Of a DNA stretch of 55,555 nucleotides, positions 40,100 through 49,908 are shown piece after piece. Location: positions 1 through 55,555 of the forward strand of contig CAIYWI010000142.1 of NCBI GenBank assembly GCA_903929885.1. The letters run 5' to 3'. A program made the translations under genes and the position numbers. This DNA is from an uncultured Phycisphaerales bacterium. Its GTDB lineage: Bacteria > Planctomycetota > Phycisphaerae > Phycisphaerales > UBA1924. Position 1 is the first letter of the stretch. Each line of letters opens with the position of its first letter. The notes beneath the pieces were generated by a model. That model worked only from the letters and a program-made list of their open reading frames with translations. It ran no database searches and had not been told where the DNA came from.

Positions 40100-42580
40100 A
40101 TGCTCCTCGCCATGAGCACCCAGCCCCATGCCGCCGCTCCCGTTGCGCACGGTCCGCCCGGTGCCCTCACGCGCGAGCAACTCCTCGCCGCCGTGCGAGA
40201 CGACCCTTCCCACGCCGTCGCCCTCGCCGCCGGATACGACGCCCTCGCCTCCCACCCCGACGATCAACTCCTCCGATTCCTCGTCGCCGCACGCTTGGCA
40301 CGCATGGGCCTGCGCACGCTTGCCTCCGACCACCTCGCGCAACTCCCGCCCGGCGGCCCGCTCTCGCCCCAGAGCGTCGAACTCGAACGCGCCGCCGCAG
40401 GCCTGCCCGACGATCTCGTCCCCGTCGACACCTTCCTCCCCGCCGTTCGCGACGCCTTCGACCTGCTCGTGCGCCTCGGCGCGGGCCTGCCCGACGATGC
40501 CTTCGCCGCCTTCGAACGCCACGCCCGCGGGGGCCGGTGGTTCCGCACCCTCGATGGCACCCTCCTCCGCGAGCGAGCCGGTCGCCTCGAGGGGTTCGAA
40601 CGTTCCAACGCATCGCTCCGCGCCGCGTGCGACAAGCTGGTCGATCCCTCGCGCGAATACACCCGCCCCGTCGCCCTCGCGGGGCGCTGCGTCGCCGTCA
40701 CCGCGTCGCTCGCCCTCGAGGCCACGGCCCGCGCCCACCTGGGCTACACGCCCCGTCTCCACGTCGTCGAACCCGATGCCGTGCGACTGGGCGAAGGCCT
40801 CGCCGAACTCGCCGCCACTCGCCACGCCGCCATCGACGACCTGCTCGCCAGTGAACGCATCGAGTGGCACCTGGGCGACCGCGCGCTCGATTCGCTTGCC
40901 GAGGATCTCGCCGCTCGCCTCGACACCATCCTTCCCGATCGCGTGCTCGCCGCTCAGGGCTCCGATCCTCGCACCCCAAGGGCCGTCGCACACGCCCTCG
41001 AGGTCGCCCATGCCGCTCAGGCGAGGCGCCTCGAGTTGCTCCACGCCTGCGTTCGCACCCTCTACCACGATCGCTCGCCCGCCTGGTGGTCCGAACGCTT
41101 CGCCCAGCGCCTCGCCACGCGCCGGCCGCTCAACGTGCTGGTCGTCACCAGCCGCTTCACCACCTTCGTCCGCCATGCCGCCGCCGATCTCGCCGCCTCG
41201 CTCCGTCGCGCAGGCCACCACGCCGAAGTCCTGATCGAGCCCGACCTCCACTCCAACCTCGCGGCATGCGCCCACCTCGAGGCCTTCCGCCGCCACGAAC
41301 CCGACCTCGTCATCTGCGCCAATCACCCTCGCACCGCGCTGGGCGACGCCTGCCCCGCCAACGTGCCATTCGTCTGCTGGGTGCAAGATGCCATGCCTCA
41401 CCTCTTCGACGCCTCCGTCGGCGATCGAAGCACGCCGCTCGACTTCCTCGTGGGCCACCTCTTCAACGACCTCTTCGAACGCCACCGCTTCCCCGTCGCC
41501 CGCGCCCTGCCCTTCCCCGTCGTCGCCGACGCCGCCAAGTTCCACGACGGACCGATCACCACCGAACAACTCGAGTCGCATGCATGCGACGTCGCGATCG
41601 TCAGCCACCACGGCGAAACGCCCGACGCCCTCCACCGACGCCTCGTCGCCTCCGCGCGAGCCAACTCCCCAGCCTTCGCCGACACGCTCGAACGCCTCCT
41701 CGATCCTGTCGTCGCCGCCACCGCCGCCGCACGCGCGACGCCCCTCCACGCCGCCATCGATGCCGCGTGCCGTCGCGTCCTCGAGGACGCCGGCATCGCC
41801 GACCCCCGCGCCCGCTCCATGGCCTTCCGCGGCTACGCCATGCCCATGGCCGATCGCCTTCTCAGGCATCAGGTCGTCGGCTGGGCCGCCGACATCTGCC
41901 AACGTCATCACCTCTCCCTCCGCCTCCACGGTCGCGGCTGGGATGCCCACCCCGATCTCTCCCACCTCGCCGCCGGCGAACTCGATCACGGCGATGATCT
42001 TCGCGCCGCCTACCGCGCCGCTCGCCTCCACCTCCATGTCGCCGCCGGAGCCCTCCTGCACCAGCGCGTCATCGAGTGCTTCCTCTCCCGCGGCTGTTGC
42101 CTCGTCTTCCATCATCGCGAGGCCCTCGCCGGCCTCAAGACCGCCGCACAACTCGACCTCCTCGACGCCCCCCCCGATCATGTCGACGACGCACGCGACC
42201 TCGTCGGTCACTCCGCCGCGGCCTTCCCCCGCGTCGCCTCCCTCGAGGCCTCCATGCAGGCCTGCGGCACCTCCCTCCCCGGCGGCATCCTCTGGACCTC
42301 CCGAGAGCGGCTCGCCTCGCTGCGTCGCCTCGCCCCCGTCCTTCGACTCCAGGTCGGCCTCGAGGCCCTCGGACCGGTCGCCGGCGACATCACCTTCACC
42401 GATCGCGAGTCCCTCGAACGCTCCATCCTCGCCTTCACGCGAGATGACGCACGCCGCGATCGCGTCATCGACGCCGCTCGCGATGTGATGCTCCGTCGAT
42501 TCACCCACGACACCCTCTCAAGCCGCATCGTCGACCTCGTCGCGCACGGCCTGGCCAACCCGGCGGGAGCAGCCCCGTGA
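40100..42580 (+). CDS. large putative GT-B glycosyltransferase with unknown N-terminal region
   Basis: This 826-aa protein (from ATG at 40100; ATG at 40112 also fits) looks like a CgeB/Glyco_trans_1_2-type GT-B enzyme at its C-terminus. The N-terminal half (about residues 1-335) has no motif I can name; it is helical, Ala/Leu/Arg-rich. At about 345 a Rossmann-like start reads LNVLVVTSRFTTFVRH, and then DLVICANHPRTA and PFVCWVQDAMPHLF. The end (about 610-700) has LSLRLHGRGWDAHPDL and AARLHLHVAAGALLHQRVIE, like the donor-binding end of group 1 glycosyltransferases. It is divergent from the HldE-like gene and its stop overlaps the next GT as GTGA. Donor and acceptor are unknown. Confidence 0.7.
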   Translation: MLLAMSTQPHAAAPVAHGPPGALTREQLLAAVRDDPSHAVALAAGYDALASHPDDQLLRFLVAARLARMGLRTLASDHLAQLPPGGPLSPQSVELERAAAGLPDDLVPVDTFLPAVRDAFDLLVRLGAGLPDDAFAAFERHARGGRWFRTLDGTLLRERAGRLEGFERSNASLRAACDKLVDPSREYTRPVALAGRCVAVTASLALEATARAHLGYTPRLHVVEPDAVRLGEGLAELAATRHAAIDDLLASERIEWHLGDRALDSLAEDLAARLDTILPDRVLAAQGSDPRTPRAVAHALEVAHAAQARRLELLHACVRTLYHDRSPAWWSERFAQRLATRRPLNVLVVTSRFTTFVRHAAADLAASLRRAGHHAEVLIEPDLHSNLAACAHLEAFRRHEPDLVICANHPRTALGDACPANVPFVCWVQDAMPHLFDASVGDRSTPLDFLVGHLFNDLFERHRFPVARALPFPVVADAAKFHDGPITTEQLESHACDVAIVSHHGETPDALHRRLVASARANSPAFADTLERLLDPVVAATAAARATPLHAAIDAACRRVLEDAGIADPRARSMAFRGYAMPMADRLLRHQVVGWAADICQRHHLSLRLHGRGWDAHPDLSHLAAGELDHGDDLRAAYRAARLHLHVAAGALLHQRVIECFLSRGCCLVFHHREALAGLKTAAQLDLLDAPPDHVDDARDLVGHSAAAFPRVASLEASMQACGTSLPGGILWTSRERLASLRRLAPVLRLQVGLEALGPVAGDITFTDRESLERSILAFTRDDARRDRVIDAARDVMLRRFTHDTLSSRIVDLVAHGLANPAGAAP

Positions 42581-44241
42581 ACGACCACGACCGTCAACAA
42601 CCCGTCGCCGTCTCCATCCACGGAGCCCTGGGCGTCAGCGGCGTCACCGTCGCCGGCGCTCGGCTTGCCGCCCTGCACGATCTGCCCTGTCGCGTCGTTC
42701 CGCTCGTCGTCGGCGCCGACATCGCCGATCAGGCCGTTCAAGACAGCGCACTGGGCGACACCCCCGACCTTTGCATCGCCTCGTGGCCCGCCGGCGCCTC
42801 GGTCGTGCAGCAGATCCTCACCATCCGCGAGGCCATGCTCACGCTCGACGCCAGGCTCGTTCTCCCGCACGATTGCGTTCTCGGCGCCATCGCCGCCGCC
42901 TCGCTCGCCCACCGTGGGGTTCGCACCCTGCTCTGGCACCACAGCAGCGGCGTGACGGGTGACGACGTCATCCGCGCCGCCGGGTCGCTCGCGCACGCCT
43001 TCGTCGCAGTCAGCGCGCCGCTCGCCGAGCGAGCCCGGCGCGTCGAGCGTCGATTGCCAGCCCCCTGCCTGCACGAACTCCCCGTCCCCGTCGATGTACC
43101 CGCGGCTCCGCTTCCTCGCGTTCCGGGCGCGAGAACCCTGCGGCTCATCTATTGCGGTCGTCTCGAGCGTCGCCACAAGCGCGTCCTCGACCTCGCGCCC
43201 CTCTGCGACGCCTTGGTCGCCCGGGGCGTCCGGTTCTTTCTCACCATCGTCGGCGACGGCCCCGCCCGTCGCGAACTCGAGGCCGCCCTCCAGTCGCACC
43301 TGGCCGCCGGACGCGTCACCATGCGAGGCATGCAGCCGCCCGCCGTCGTCGCTTCGCTGTACGGCGCGCACGATGTGGGGCTGCTCCTCAGCGAGAGCGA
43401 GGGCATGCCCTTGGCCGTCGCCGAATGCATGGCCGCGGGACGGCCGGTGGCCATCACCCGCGGTTGCGGCGGCGCGGTCGACGCCATCCGCGAAGGTCAC
43501 GACGGCTGGATCCTCCCCGTGGGCGATCCCCAAGCCATGGCCGACCGACTCGCATCCGTCGCCGCCAGCCGCGATCTGCTCGTTCGCATGGGCCGCGAGG
43601 CCCAGGTCACGGCGCGACGGCGATGGAGCGTCGACCGGCTCGGCTCCGACCTCGCCGTCGCCTTCGAGGCCGCCATGGCCGCGCCCGATCACGCCCAGAC
43701 GCCCTCGCACGCGCGGGAGTGGTGGGCGAGGATGCTCCACGCCATCGGCGCGGCCGCGGGCGACGCTCGCGACGCGTCGCTCGTCTCGCACGTCCGCGTG
43801 CTCCGCGACCTCTGGGCCGCGGAACGCTCGCTCGCCGATGCCGAGTCGCTCCCCTGCGAACCGCCCTCGGTGCGGACCTCGGCCTCGATTCTCTTCGAGC
43901 ACGCGCTGGGCCTGCTCCGCGCCCGCGGGTGCCATCGCATCGTCGTCTATGGAGCAGGCGCGCACACCCGCGCGTTGTCTCGCGACATCGCCCGCCACCC
44001 CGAGATCATGGCCATCGTCGACGATGCCGCCGACGCCTGCGCCGGCCGCGTGGGAGAACGGCCGATCATCTCCCCCTCGCAGGCCGCCGCCGTGCACCCC
44101 GACGGCGTCGTCGTCTCCAGCATCGAGCACGAGGAGACGTTGCTCGCTCGCGCCAAGACGTGGGCCGGTGCGGCGTTCATCGAGCCGCTCTACGCCCGCG
44201 CCGAGGCCGCGCTCAATCCTCCTGACGCACGAGCCGCGTGA
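42577..44241 (+). CDS. GT4 glycosyltransferase with extra C-terminal Rossmann-like domain
   Basis: This 554-aa protein starts with GTG overlapping the previous stop. Residues 1-375 form a GT-B glycosyltransferase of family 4. LRLIYCGRLERRHKRVLDLA begins the donor domain, FFLTIVGDGPARREL follows, and LLLSESEGMPLAVAECMAAG carries the E-x7-E motif near residue 270-290. After a helical linker, residues from about 450 form a short Rossmann-like domain: RIVVYGAGAHTRALSRDI, then IMAIVDDAAD and PDGVVVSSIEHEE. This resembles the PglD-type N-terminal or C-methyltransferase-linked domain. Fusion of these two parts is unusual. The 3' end overlaps the convergent RpiA-like gene by 29 nt. Confidence 0.83.
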   Translation: MNDHDRQQPVAVSIHGALGVSGVTVAGARLAALHDLPCRVVPLVVGADIADQAVQDSALGDTPDLCIASWPAGASVVQQILTIREAMLTLDARLVLPHDCVLGAIAAASLAHRGVRTLLWHHSSGVTGDDVIRAAGSLAHAFVAVSAPLAERARRVERRLPAPCLHELPVPVDVPAAPLPRVPGARTLRLIYCGRLERRHKRVLDLAPLCDALVARGVRFFLTIVGDGPARRELEAALQSHLAAGRVTMRGMQPPAVVASLYGAHDVGLLLSESEGMPLAVAECMAAGRPVAITRGCGGAVDAIREGHDGWILPVGDPQAMADRLASVAASRDLLVRMGREAQVTARRRWSVDRLGSDLAVAFEAAMAAPDHAQTPSHAREWWARMLHAIGAAAGDARDASLVSHVRVLRDLWAAERSLADAESLPCEPPSVRTSASILFEHALGLLRARGCHRIVVYGAGAHTRALSRDIARHPEIMAIVDDAADACAGRVGERPIISPSQAAAVHPDGVVVSSIEHEETLLARAKTWAGAAFIEPLYARAEAALNPPDARAA

Positions 44242-44908
44242 CCTCGCCCGACTTGCACTCGACGAGCACCTCGTCGGCCTCGTCCAGGAAGATGCCGTGG
44301 TCGACGACGCCCGACACGCCGTCGAGCACGCCGGCCAGTTCCGCGGGCTCTCGGTCGGGCATCGTCATGTCGAGCACCACGCCCCCGCCCTCGGTCTCGA
44401 AGATCTGCCCCTCCATCGTGCGGCGAATGACGCCCGAGAGGCCGATGTTCCGCAGGTGCGCGCGAATGCTCGCGATCCCGAAGGGAATGATCGTCACCGA
44501 CAGCAAGGCCTTGGAGCCCAGCCGCTCCGTGTAGCGGTCCTCGCTCGTCAGGTAGACGCACCGCTCGGCCACCTCGGCCACCAGCCGCTGCCGCGTGATC
44601 GCGCCGTGATGCCCCTTGAGCATCCGCAGCTCCGTATCCACCTCCGACGCGCCGTCATAGAGGTAGTCGATGGCCTCGACGTCCGCGAAGGGCACGACGT
44701 TGAGCCCCAGGCTCTTCGCCAGCTCCATCGTGATGGCGCTCGTGCACACGCACTCGATGCGAAGCCCCGCCGTCGCCACCCGCTTGGCCAACGCGCGAGT
44801 GACCCGGTCCGAGACCAGCCCCGTCCCCAGCCCGACGATCATGCCCGAATGGATGTCGCGCACGACCCGCTCCGCGAGAGCGTCCTGTCCGTTGTTCGTG
44901 GTGCCCAT
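44213..44908 (-). CDS. ribose-5-phosphate isomerase A homologue with altered active site
   Basis: This 231-aa protein has the length and order of RpiA, which interconverts ribose-5-P and ribulose-5-P. MIVGLGTGLVSDRVTRAL corresponds to the phosphate loop (usually GTGST), then SAITMELAKSLG, the YDGASEVDTEL block, LKGHHGAITRQRL and SGVVDHGIF. Compared with the E. coli enzyme, Asp81 and Lys94 are kept (Asp85, Lys98 here), but Asp84 is Ser88 and Glu103 is Gln107. It may be an isomerase for another sugar or have lost activity. The ATG at 44908 has GAGGA about 11 nt upstream. It lies 25 nt after the ALDH7 gene and is probably co-transcribed. Confidence 0.8.
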   Translation of the reverse strand: MGTTNNGQDALAERVVRDIHSGMIVGLGTGLVSDRVTRALAKRVATAGLRIECVCTSAITMELAKSLGLNVVPFADVEAIDYLYDGASEVDTELRMLKGHHGAITRQRLVAEVAERCVYLTSEDRYTERLGSKALLSVTIIPFGIASIRAHLRNIGLSGVIRRTMEGQIFETEGGGVVLDMTMPDREPAELAGVLDGVSGVVDHGIFLDEADEVLVECKSGEVTRLVRQED

Positions 44909-44933
44909 GCGTCGTGATTCCTCAAGGATGCGG

Positions 44934-46445
44934 TCACTCGAATCGGATGCCCTGCGCCAGCGTCAGCTGCGCCCCGTAGTTGACGGTGCACGTCTGGCGA
45001 CGCATGTACGCCTTCCACGAGTCGCTCCCCGACTCGCGACCGCCCCCCGTCTCCTTCTCGCCGCCGAACGCGCCGCCGATCTCCGCGCCGCTCGTGCCGA
45101 TGTTCACGTTCGCGATCCCGCAGTCGCTCCCCGCCGGCGACAGGAATCGCTCCGCGTTCCGCACGCTGTCCGTGAAGATCGCCGAACTCAGCCCCTGCGC
45201 CACGCCGTTGTTCATCGCAACGGCCTCCGCCACCTCCTTGAACGTGAAGACGTACAGGATCGGCGCAAACGTCTCCTCGTCCGAGATCGGCAGCCGGTTG
45301 CTCGCAGGCACGCGGATGATCGTCGGTTGCACGAAGCGCCCGCCCAGGAAGTGCCGCTCCCCGCCGCACACCACCGTGCCCCCCTGCGACTTGGCCTCCT
45401 TCACCGCCCGCTCGAAGGCCTCCACCGCCCGGTCGTTGATCAAGGGGCCCACCAGCGTCCCATCCGCCAGCGGATCCCCGATGCGGATCGTCTCGTACGC
45501 CCGCTTCAGCCGCGCCGTCACGTCGTCCACGATCGACTCGTGCACGATCAGCCGCCGCGTCGTCGTGCACCGCTGTCCCGCCGTGCCCACCGCCGCAAAG
45601 ACGATCGCCGGGATCGCCAACGACAGGTCCGCGCTCTTGTCCACGATCACCGCGTTGTTGCCGCCCAGCTCCAGGAGGCACCGCCCGAACCGCTTGGCCA
45701 CCACCTGGCCCACGATCCGGCCCATGCGGCTCGATCCCGTCGCCGAGATCAAGGGCAGCCGCGGGTCCGCCGTCATCCGCTCGCCCACCTCCGCGTCCGT
45801 CCCCATCACCAAACCGAACACGCCCGGGTGGCCCAGCGCCGTCGCCACCTTGTCCGCGATCTGGTTGCTCGCAATCGCCGTCAGCGGGGCCAGCAGACTC
45901 GGCTTCCACACCGTCGTGTCCCCGCACACAGCCGCCAGCATCGAGTTCCACGCCCACACCGCGTTGGGGAAGTTGAAGGCCGAGATCACCCCGATGGGCC
46001 CCAAGGGCAGCCATTGTTCGAACATCCGGTGGTTCGGCCGCTCGCTGGGCATCGTCAAGCCGTACAGCTGCCGCGACAGGCCCACCGCGAAGTCCGCGAT
46101 GTCGATCGTCTCCTGCACCTCGCCCAGCCCCTCCTGGCGAATCTTGCCCACTTCCAGACTGACCAAGGCGCCCAAGGCATCCTTGTGCTTGCGAAACTCC
46201 TCGCCGATGGCCCGCACCACCAGCCCCCGCTGCGGGGCCGGCACGCTCCGCCACGAGTCGAAGGCCTTCACCGACGCCGCCACCGTCGCGTCATAGCTCG
46301 CCGCCGTGTCCAGCGTCACCCCCGCGATGGGCGCGCCCGTCGTCGGGTTGTGCACCAGGTGCGCCCCCCTCGACGCCGCCTCCGACGCCTTCACCACCCG
46401 CGGATGCCCCTCCAGTCCCAAGGCCTTCAGAATGCTGTCGCTCAT
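44934..46445 (-). CDS. ALDH7-type aldehyde dehydrogenase (aminoadipate-semialdehyde / P6C dehydrogenase-like)
   Basis: This 503-aa protein is an NAD(P)-dependent aldehyde dehydrogenase of the ALDH7 (antiquitin) group. In lysine degradation this group oxidises alpha-aminoadipic semialdehyde in equilibrium with piperideine-6-carboxylate. Catalytic Cys293 is in GTAGQRCTTTRRL and Glu259 in LELGGNNAVIV. GPIGVISAFNFPNAVWAWN and the end GGAFGGEKETGGGRESGSD are strongly ALDH7-like. The ATG at 46445 has a TAGACT box 6 nt upstream whose spacer is GGAGGC, so a ribosome site and a leaderless arrangement coincide. The RpiA-like gene follows. Confidence 0.87.
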   Translation of the reverse strand: MSDSILKALGLEGHPRVVKASEAASRGAHLVHNPTTGAPIAGVTLDTAASYDATVAASVKAFDSWRSVPAPQRGLVVRAIGEEFRKHKDALGALVSLEVGKIRQEGLGEVQETIDIADFAVGLSRQLYGLTMPSERPNHRMFEQWLPLGPIGVISAFNFPNAVWAWNSMLAAVCGDTTVWKPSLLAPLTAIASNQIADKVATALGHPGVFGLVMGTDAEVGERMTADPRLPLISATGSSRMGRIVGQVVAKRFGRCLLELGGNNAVIVDKSADLSLAIPAIVFAAVGTAGQRCTTTRRLIVHESIVDDVTARLKRAYETIRIGDPLADGTLVGPLINDRAVEAFERAVKEAKSQGGTVVCGGERHFLGGRFVQPTIIRVPASNRLPISDEETFAPILYVFTFKEVAEAVAMNNGVAQGLSSAIFTDSVRNAERFLSPAGSDCGIANVNIGTSGAEIGGAFGGEKETGGGRESGSDSWKAYMRRQTCTVNYGAQLTLAQGIRFE

Positions 46446-46451
46446 GCCTCC

Positions 46452-46457
46452 AGTCTA
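46452..46457 (-). promoter_or_regulatory. putative -10 box (TAGACT)
   Basis: On the minus strand TAGACT lies 6 nt before the ALDH7 ATG at 46445. The spacer itself reads GGAGGC, so it could also act as a ribosome site from an upstream promoter. Confidence 0.35.
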
Positions 46458-46493
46458 GGGATGCTCCCGGCCCCCTCCCCCCGTCCCTTCCCC

Positions 46494-46499
46494 TACCCT
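46494..46499 (+). promoter_or_regulatory. putative -10 box (TACCCT)
   Basis: TACCCT lies 9 nt before the nadA ATG at 46509 in the short divergent gap with ALDH7. No Shine-Dalgarno sequence is seen. Confidence 0.38.
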
Positions 46500-46508
46500 C
46501 CCTCCGCC

Positions 46509-47705
46509 ATGCTCTGGCAACCCGCCCTCCCCGAGAAGTACCGCCAGCTCACTCCCGCCGAGCTCGCCGACGCCATCTCGCGCCGCCGCCAAGAACTCGG
46601 CAAGCGACTGGTCATCCTCGGTCACCACTACCAGACCGACGAGGTCATCGCCCACGCCGACTTCACCGGCGACTCCCTCAAGCTCTCCCAACTCGCCGCC
46701 CAGGTCGCCGCCTCCGGCGAGGTCGAGTTCGTCATCTTCTGCGGCGTCCACTTCATGGCCGAAACCGCCGACATGCTCACTCCCGATCATGTCGCCGTCA
46801 TCCTCCCAGACCTCTCCGCCGGGTGCTCCATGGCCGACATGGCCGCCTACGACGACACCGTCGAGGCCTGGAACGCCATCCACGATTCCCTCCGCTCTCA
46901 GGGCTGGACCGGCCGCGTCATCCCCATCACCTACGTCAACTCCTCCGCCGCCATCAAGGCCTTCGTCGGCGAGCACGGCGGCTCCTGCTGCACCAGCTCC
47001 AACGCCGCCGCCGTCTTCGCCTGGGCCCTCGCGCAGGCCAAGCCCGGCGAAGACATCCGCATCCTCTTCCTCCCCGACCAGCACCTGGGCCGCAACACCG
47101 CCGCCGCCGCGGGCATCGACGTCGCCCGCCACAGCGCGGTCTACAACCCTGTCCTCGCCCGCAAGGGCCGCGACCTCGGCGGCATGACCCCCGACCAACT
47201 CCGCGACGCCAAGGTCATCCTCTGGGCCGGCCACTGCTCGGTCCACAAACTCTTCCGCCCCGAACACTGCCTTCAGATCCGCGAGGCTGACAAGGGCGAC
47301 CCGAACCCCACCCGCATCCTCGTCCACCCCGAATGCTGCAAGGAAGTGGTGGACCACTCGGACCTGACGGGTTCCACCGAGTTCATCATCCAGACGATTG
47401 ACAACGCCCCGCCCGGCAGCCGCTGGGCGGTGGGCACCGAAGTCCACCTCGTCTCGCGACTCGCCCGTCGCGCCGCGACGCGGGGCGTGTCGGTTCGCAT
47501 CCTGAGCGATTGCCAATGCCTCTGCACCACGATGTACCGCATCGACCAGCCCCACCTGCTCTGGGTGCTCGACGCGCTGGTGGCCCCGGGCCGCAAGCGA
47601 GTCCCCAATCAGGTCAGCGTGCACCCCTCCGTCCGCGAGCGTGCGCTGCTGGCCCTCGATCGCATGCTCTCGCTCTCGACCAAGGCCAAGGTCGCCGTCG
47701 AGTGA
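46509..47705 (+). CDS. nadA: quinolinate synthase A
   Basis: This 398-aa enzyme condenses iminoaspartate with dihydroxyacetone phosphate to quinolinate in NAD synthesis, using a 4Fe-4S cluster. Motifs: VILGHHYQTDEV near the start, the three cluster regions with Cys78 (IFCGVHFMAETADM), the Cys276-Cys277 pair (HPECCKEV) and the C-terminal CQCLCTTM (Cys335, 337 and 339), and LPDQHLGRNT and WAGHCSVH for substrate binding. Length fits the roughly 350-400 aa family. The ATG at 46509 precedes the LPEKYRQLTP start. nadB and nadC are not in the window. It is followed after 44 nt by the HtrA gene. Confidence 0.95.
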   Translation: MLWQPALPEKYRQLTPAELADAISRRRQELGKRLVILGHHYQTDEVIAHADFTGDSLKLSQLAAQVAASGEVEFVIFCGVHFMAETADMLTPDHVAVILPDLSAGCSMADMAAYDDTVEAWNAIHDSLRSQGWTGRVIPITYVNSSAAIKAFVGEHGGSCCTSSNAAAVFAWALAQAKPGEDIRILFLPDQHLGRNTAAAAGIDVARHSAVYNPVLARKGRDLGGMTPDQLRDAKVILWAGHCSVHKLFRPEHCLQIREADKGDPNPTRILVHPECCKEVVDHSDLTGSTEFIIQTIDNAPPGSRWAVGTEVHLVSRLARRAATRGVSVRILSDCQCLCTTMYRIDQPHLLWVLDALVAPGRKRVPNQVSVHPSVRERALLALDRMLSLSTKAKVAVE

Positions 47706-47749
47706 ACGCTTCGAGCATCCGATTCCACGGTATTGAGGAAATCATCACC

Positions 47750-49156
<1,407 letters not shown>

Positions 49157-49183
49157 CGCGGGCTCGGGCGATCCAATCCCGCG

Positions 49184-49189
49184 TATCCT
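49184..49189 (+). promoter_or_regulatory. putative -10 box (TATCCT), leaderless type
   Basis: TATCCT lies 6 nt before the GTG at 49196 of the small lipoprotein. No ribosome binding site lies between. Confidence 0.42.
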
Positions 49190-49195
49190 CCTCGC

Positions 49196-49633
49196 GTGAG
49201 ACTCGCCCCCCTCGCCGTCTGCCTCTCCGTCGTCGTTCTTGGCCTCGCCGGCTGCCGCAGCGCGCCCACCCGCGTCGACTGGGCCCGCGAATACCCGCTC
49301 GAACTCGTCCGGGCCCCCAAGCCCCTCGACATCCAGGTCTTCCGCAACGCCCGCACCCTCGAGTTCTCCAACACCACCGCCAAGGCCCTCCCCCCCGGCA
49401 CCCTCTGGATCAACCGCCGCTTCGCCCTTCCCTTCGATGGCCTGGCCGTCGGAGCCACCTTCGAACGCCGCCTCACCGACTTTCGCGACGAGTTCAGCGA
49501 CCCCTTCCGCGCCGGCGGCTTCTTCGCCCGCGAAGCCCCCGACACCGTCGTCATGGTCGAACTCGAAACCCCCGCCCAGCAAGGCCCCTCCTCCTTCGAC
49601 GCCTTCATCGTCGTCAAGGGCACGCCCGACTGA
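49196..49633 (+). CDS. small lipoprotein, function unknown
   Basis: This 145-aa protein has a lipoprotein signal peptide (LSVVVLGLAGC, lipobox LAGC with Cys20). The mature part (about 125 aa) reads as a beta-rich domain: PLDIQVFRNARTLEFSNTT, then TLWINRRFALPFDGLAVG, and ends with DTVVMVELETPAQ. This resembles immunoglobulin-like small domains, but I cannot name a family. It starts with GTG at 49196, supported by the TATCCT box 6 nt upstream, and lies 39 nt after the HtrA stop. Confidence 0.75.
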   Translation: MRLAPLAVCLSVVVLGLAGCRSAPTRVDWAREYPLELVRAPKPLDIQVFRNARTLEFSNTTAKALPPGTLWINRRFALPFDGLAVGATFERRLTDFRDEFSDPFRAGGFFAREAPDTVVMVELETPAQQGPSSFDAFIVVKGTPD

Positions 49634-49731
49634 TCGCCGTGTTCGAGGGCCGTAAGGGTCCGTCCCGTCCTTGTTGTGCAGACTTTGACGTCCGCGACGT
49701 CGTTGTCGCCCGCGCCGCGCCGGCCGTGTGG

Positions 49732-49737
49732 TATGCT
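49732..49737 (+). promoter_or_regulatory. putative extended -10 promoter (TGg-TATGCT) for the M36 gene
   Basis: TATGCT preceded by TGG forms an extended -10 box about 170 nt before the M36 start. The long distance gives a structured leader of roughly 165 nt, unlike most genes here. Confidence 0.35.
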
Positions 49738-49767
49738 GTCATGCGGGTTTATGCCATCTGGGTGGCT

Positions 49768-49893
49768 CCATGCACGCAGGCGTGCGTATGGGGTCGGTCT
49801 GGACTGGCGTGCGCCTGCCGCGGCTTGTGCGGCCGCGGGTGTCATGTCGGCGGATCGAGTTGCCGGGTCTGTCCTTGAGGACAGCGCCCCGGC
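49768..49893 (+). promoter_or_regulatory. structured 5' leader of the M36 gene (three hairpins)
   Basis: The 275-nt gap before the M36 gene holds three strong hairpins. The first is GCACGC/GCGTGC at 49772-49785, extended by CCAT/ATGG. The second is CCGCGGC/GCCGCGG at 49818-49838. The third is CTGTCC/GGACAG at 49869-49884 with a TTGA loop and an outer GCCGGG/CCCGGC stem ending at 49893. This could be a cis-regulatory RNA, but it matches no riboswitch I know. Confidence 0.4.
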
Positions 49894-49908
49894 CATCGGG
49901 AGTCCTCC

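Noticed and set aside
49741..49908. Small ORF in the M36 leader as a gene
   Set aside because: Frames such as the one from 49728 run into the M36 gene out of frame, without homology or ribosome site. The hairpin structure explains the region better.
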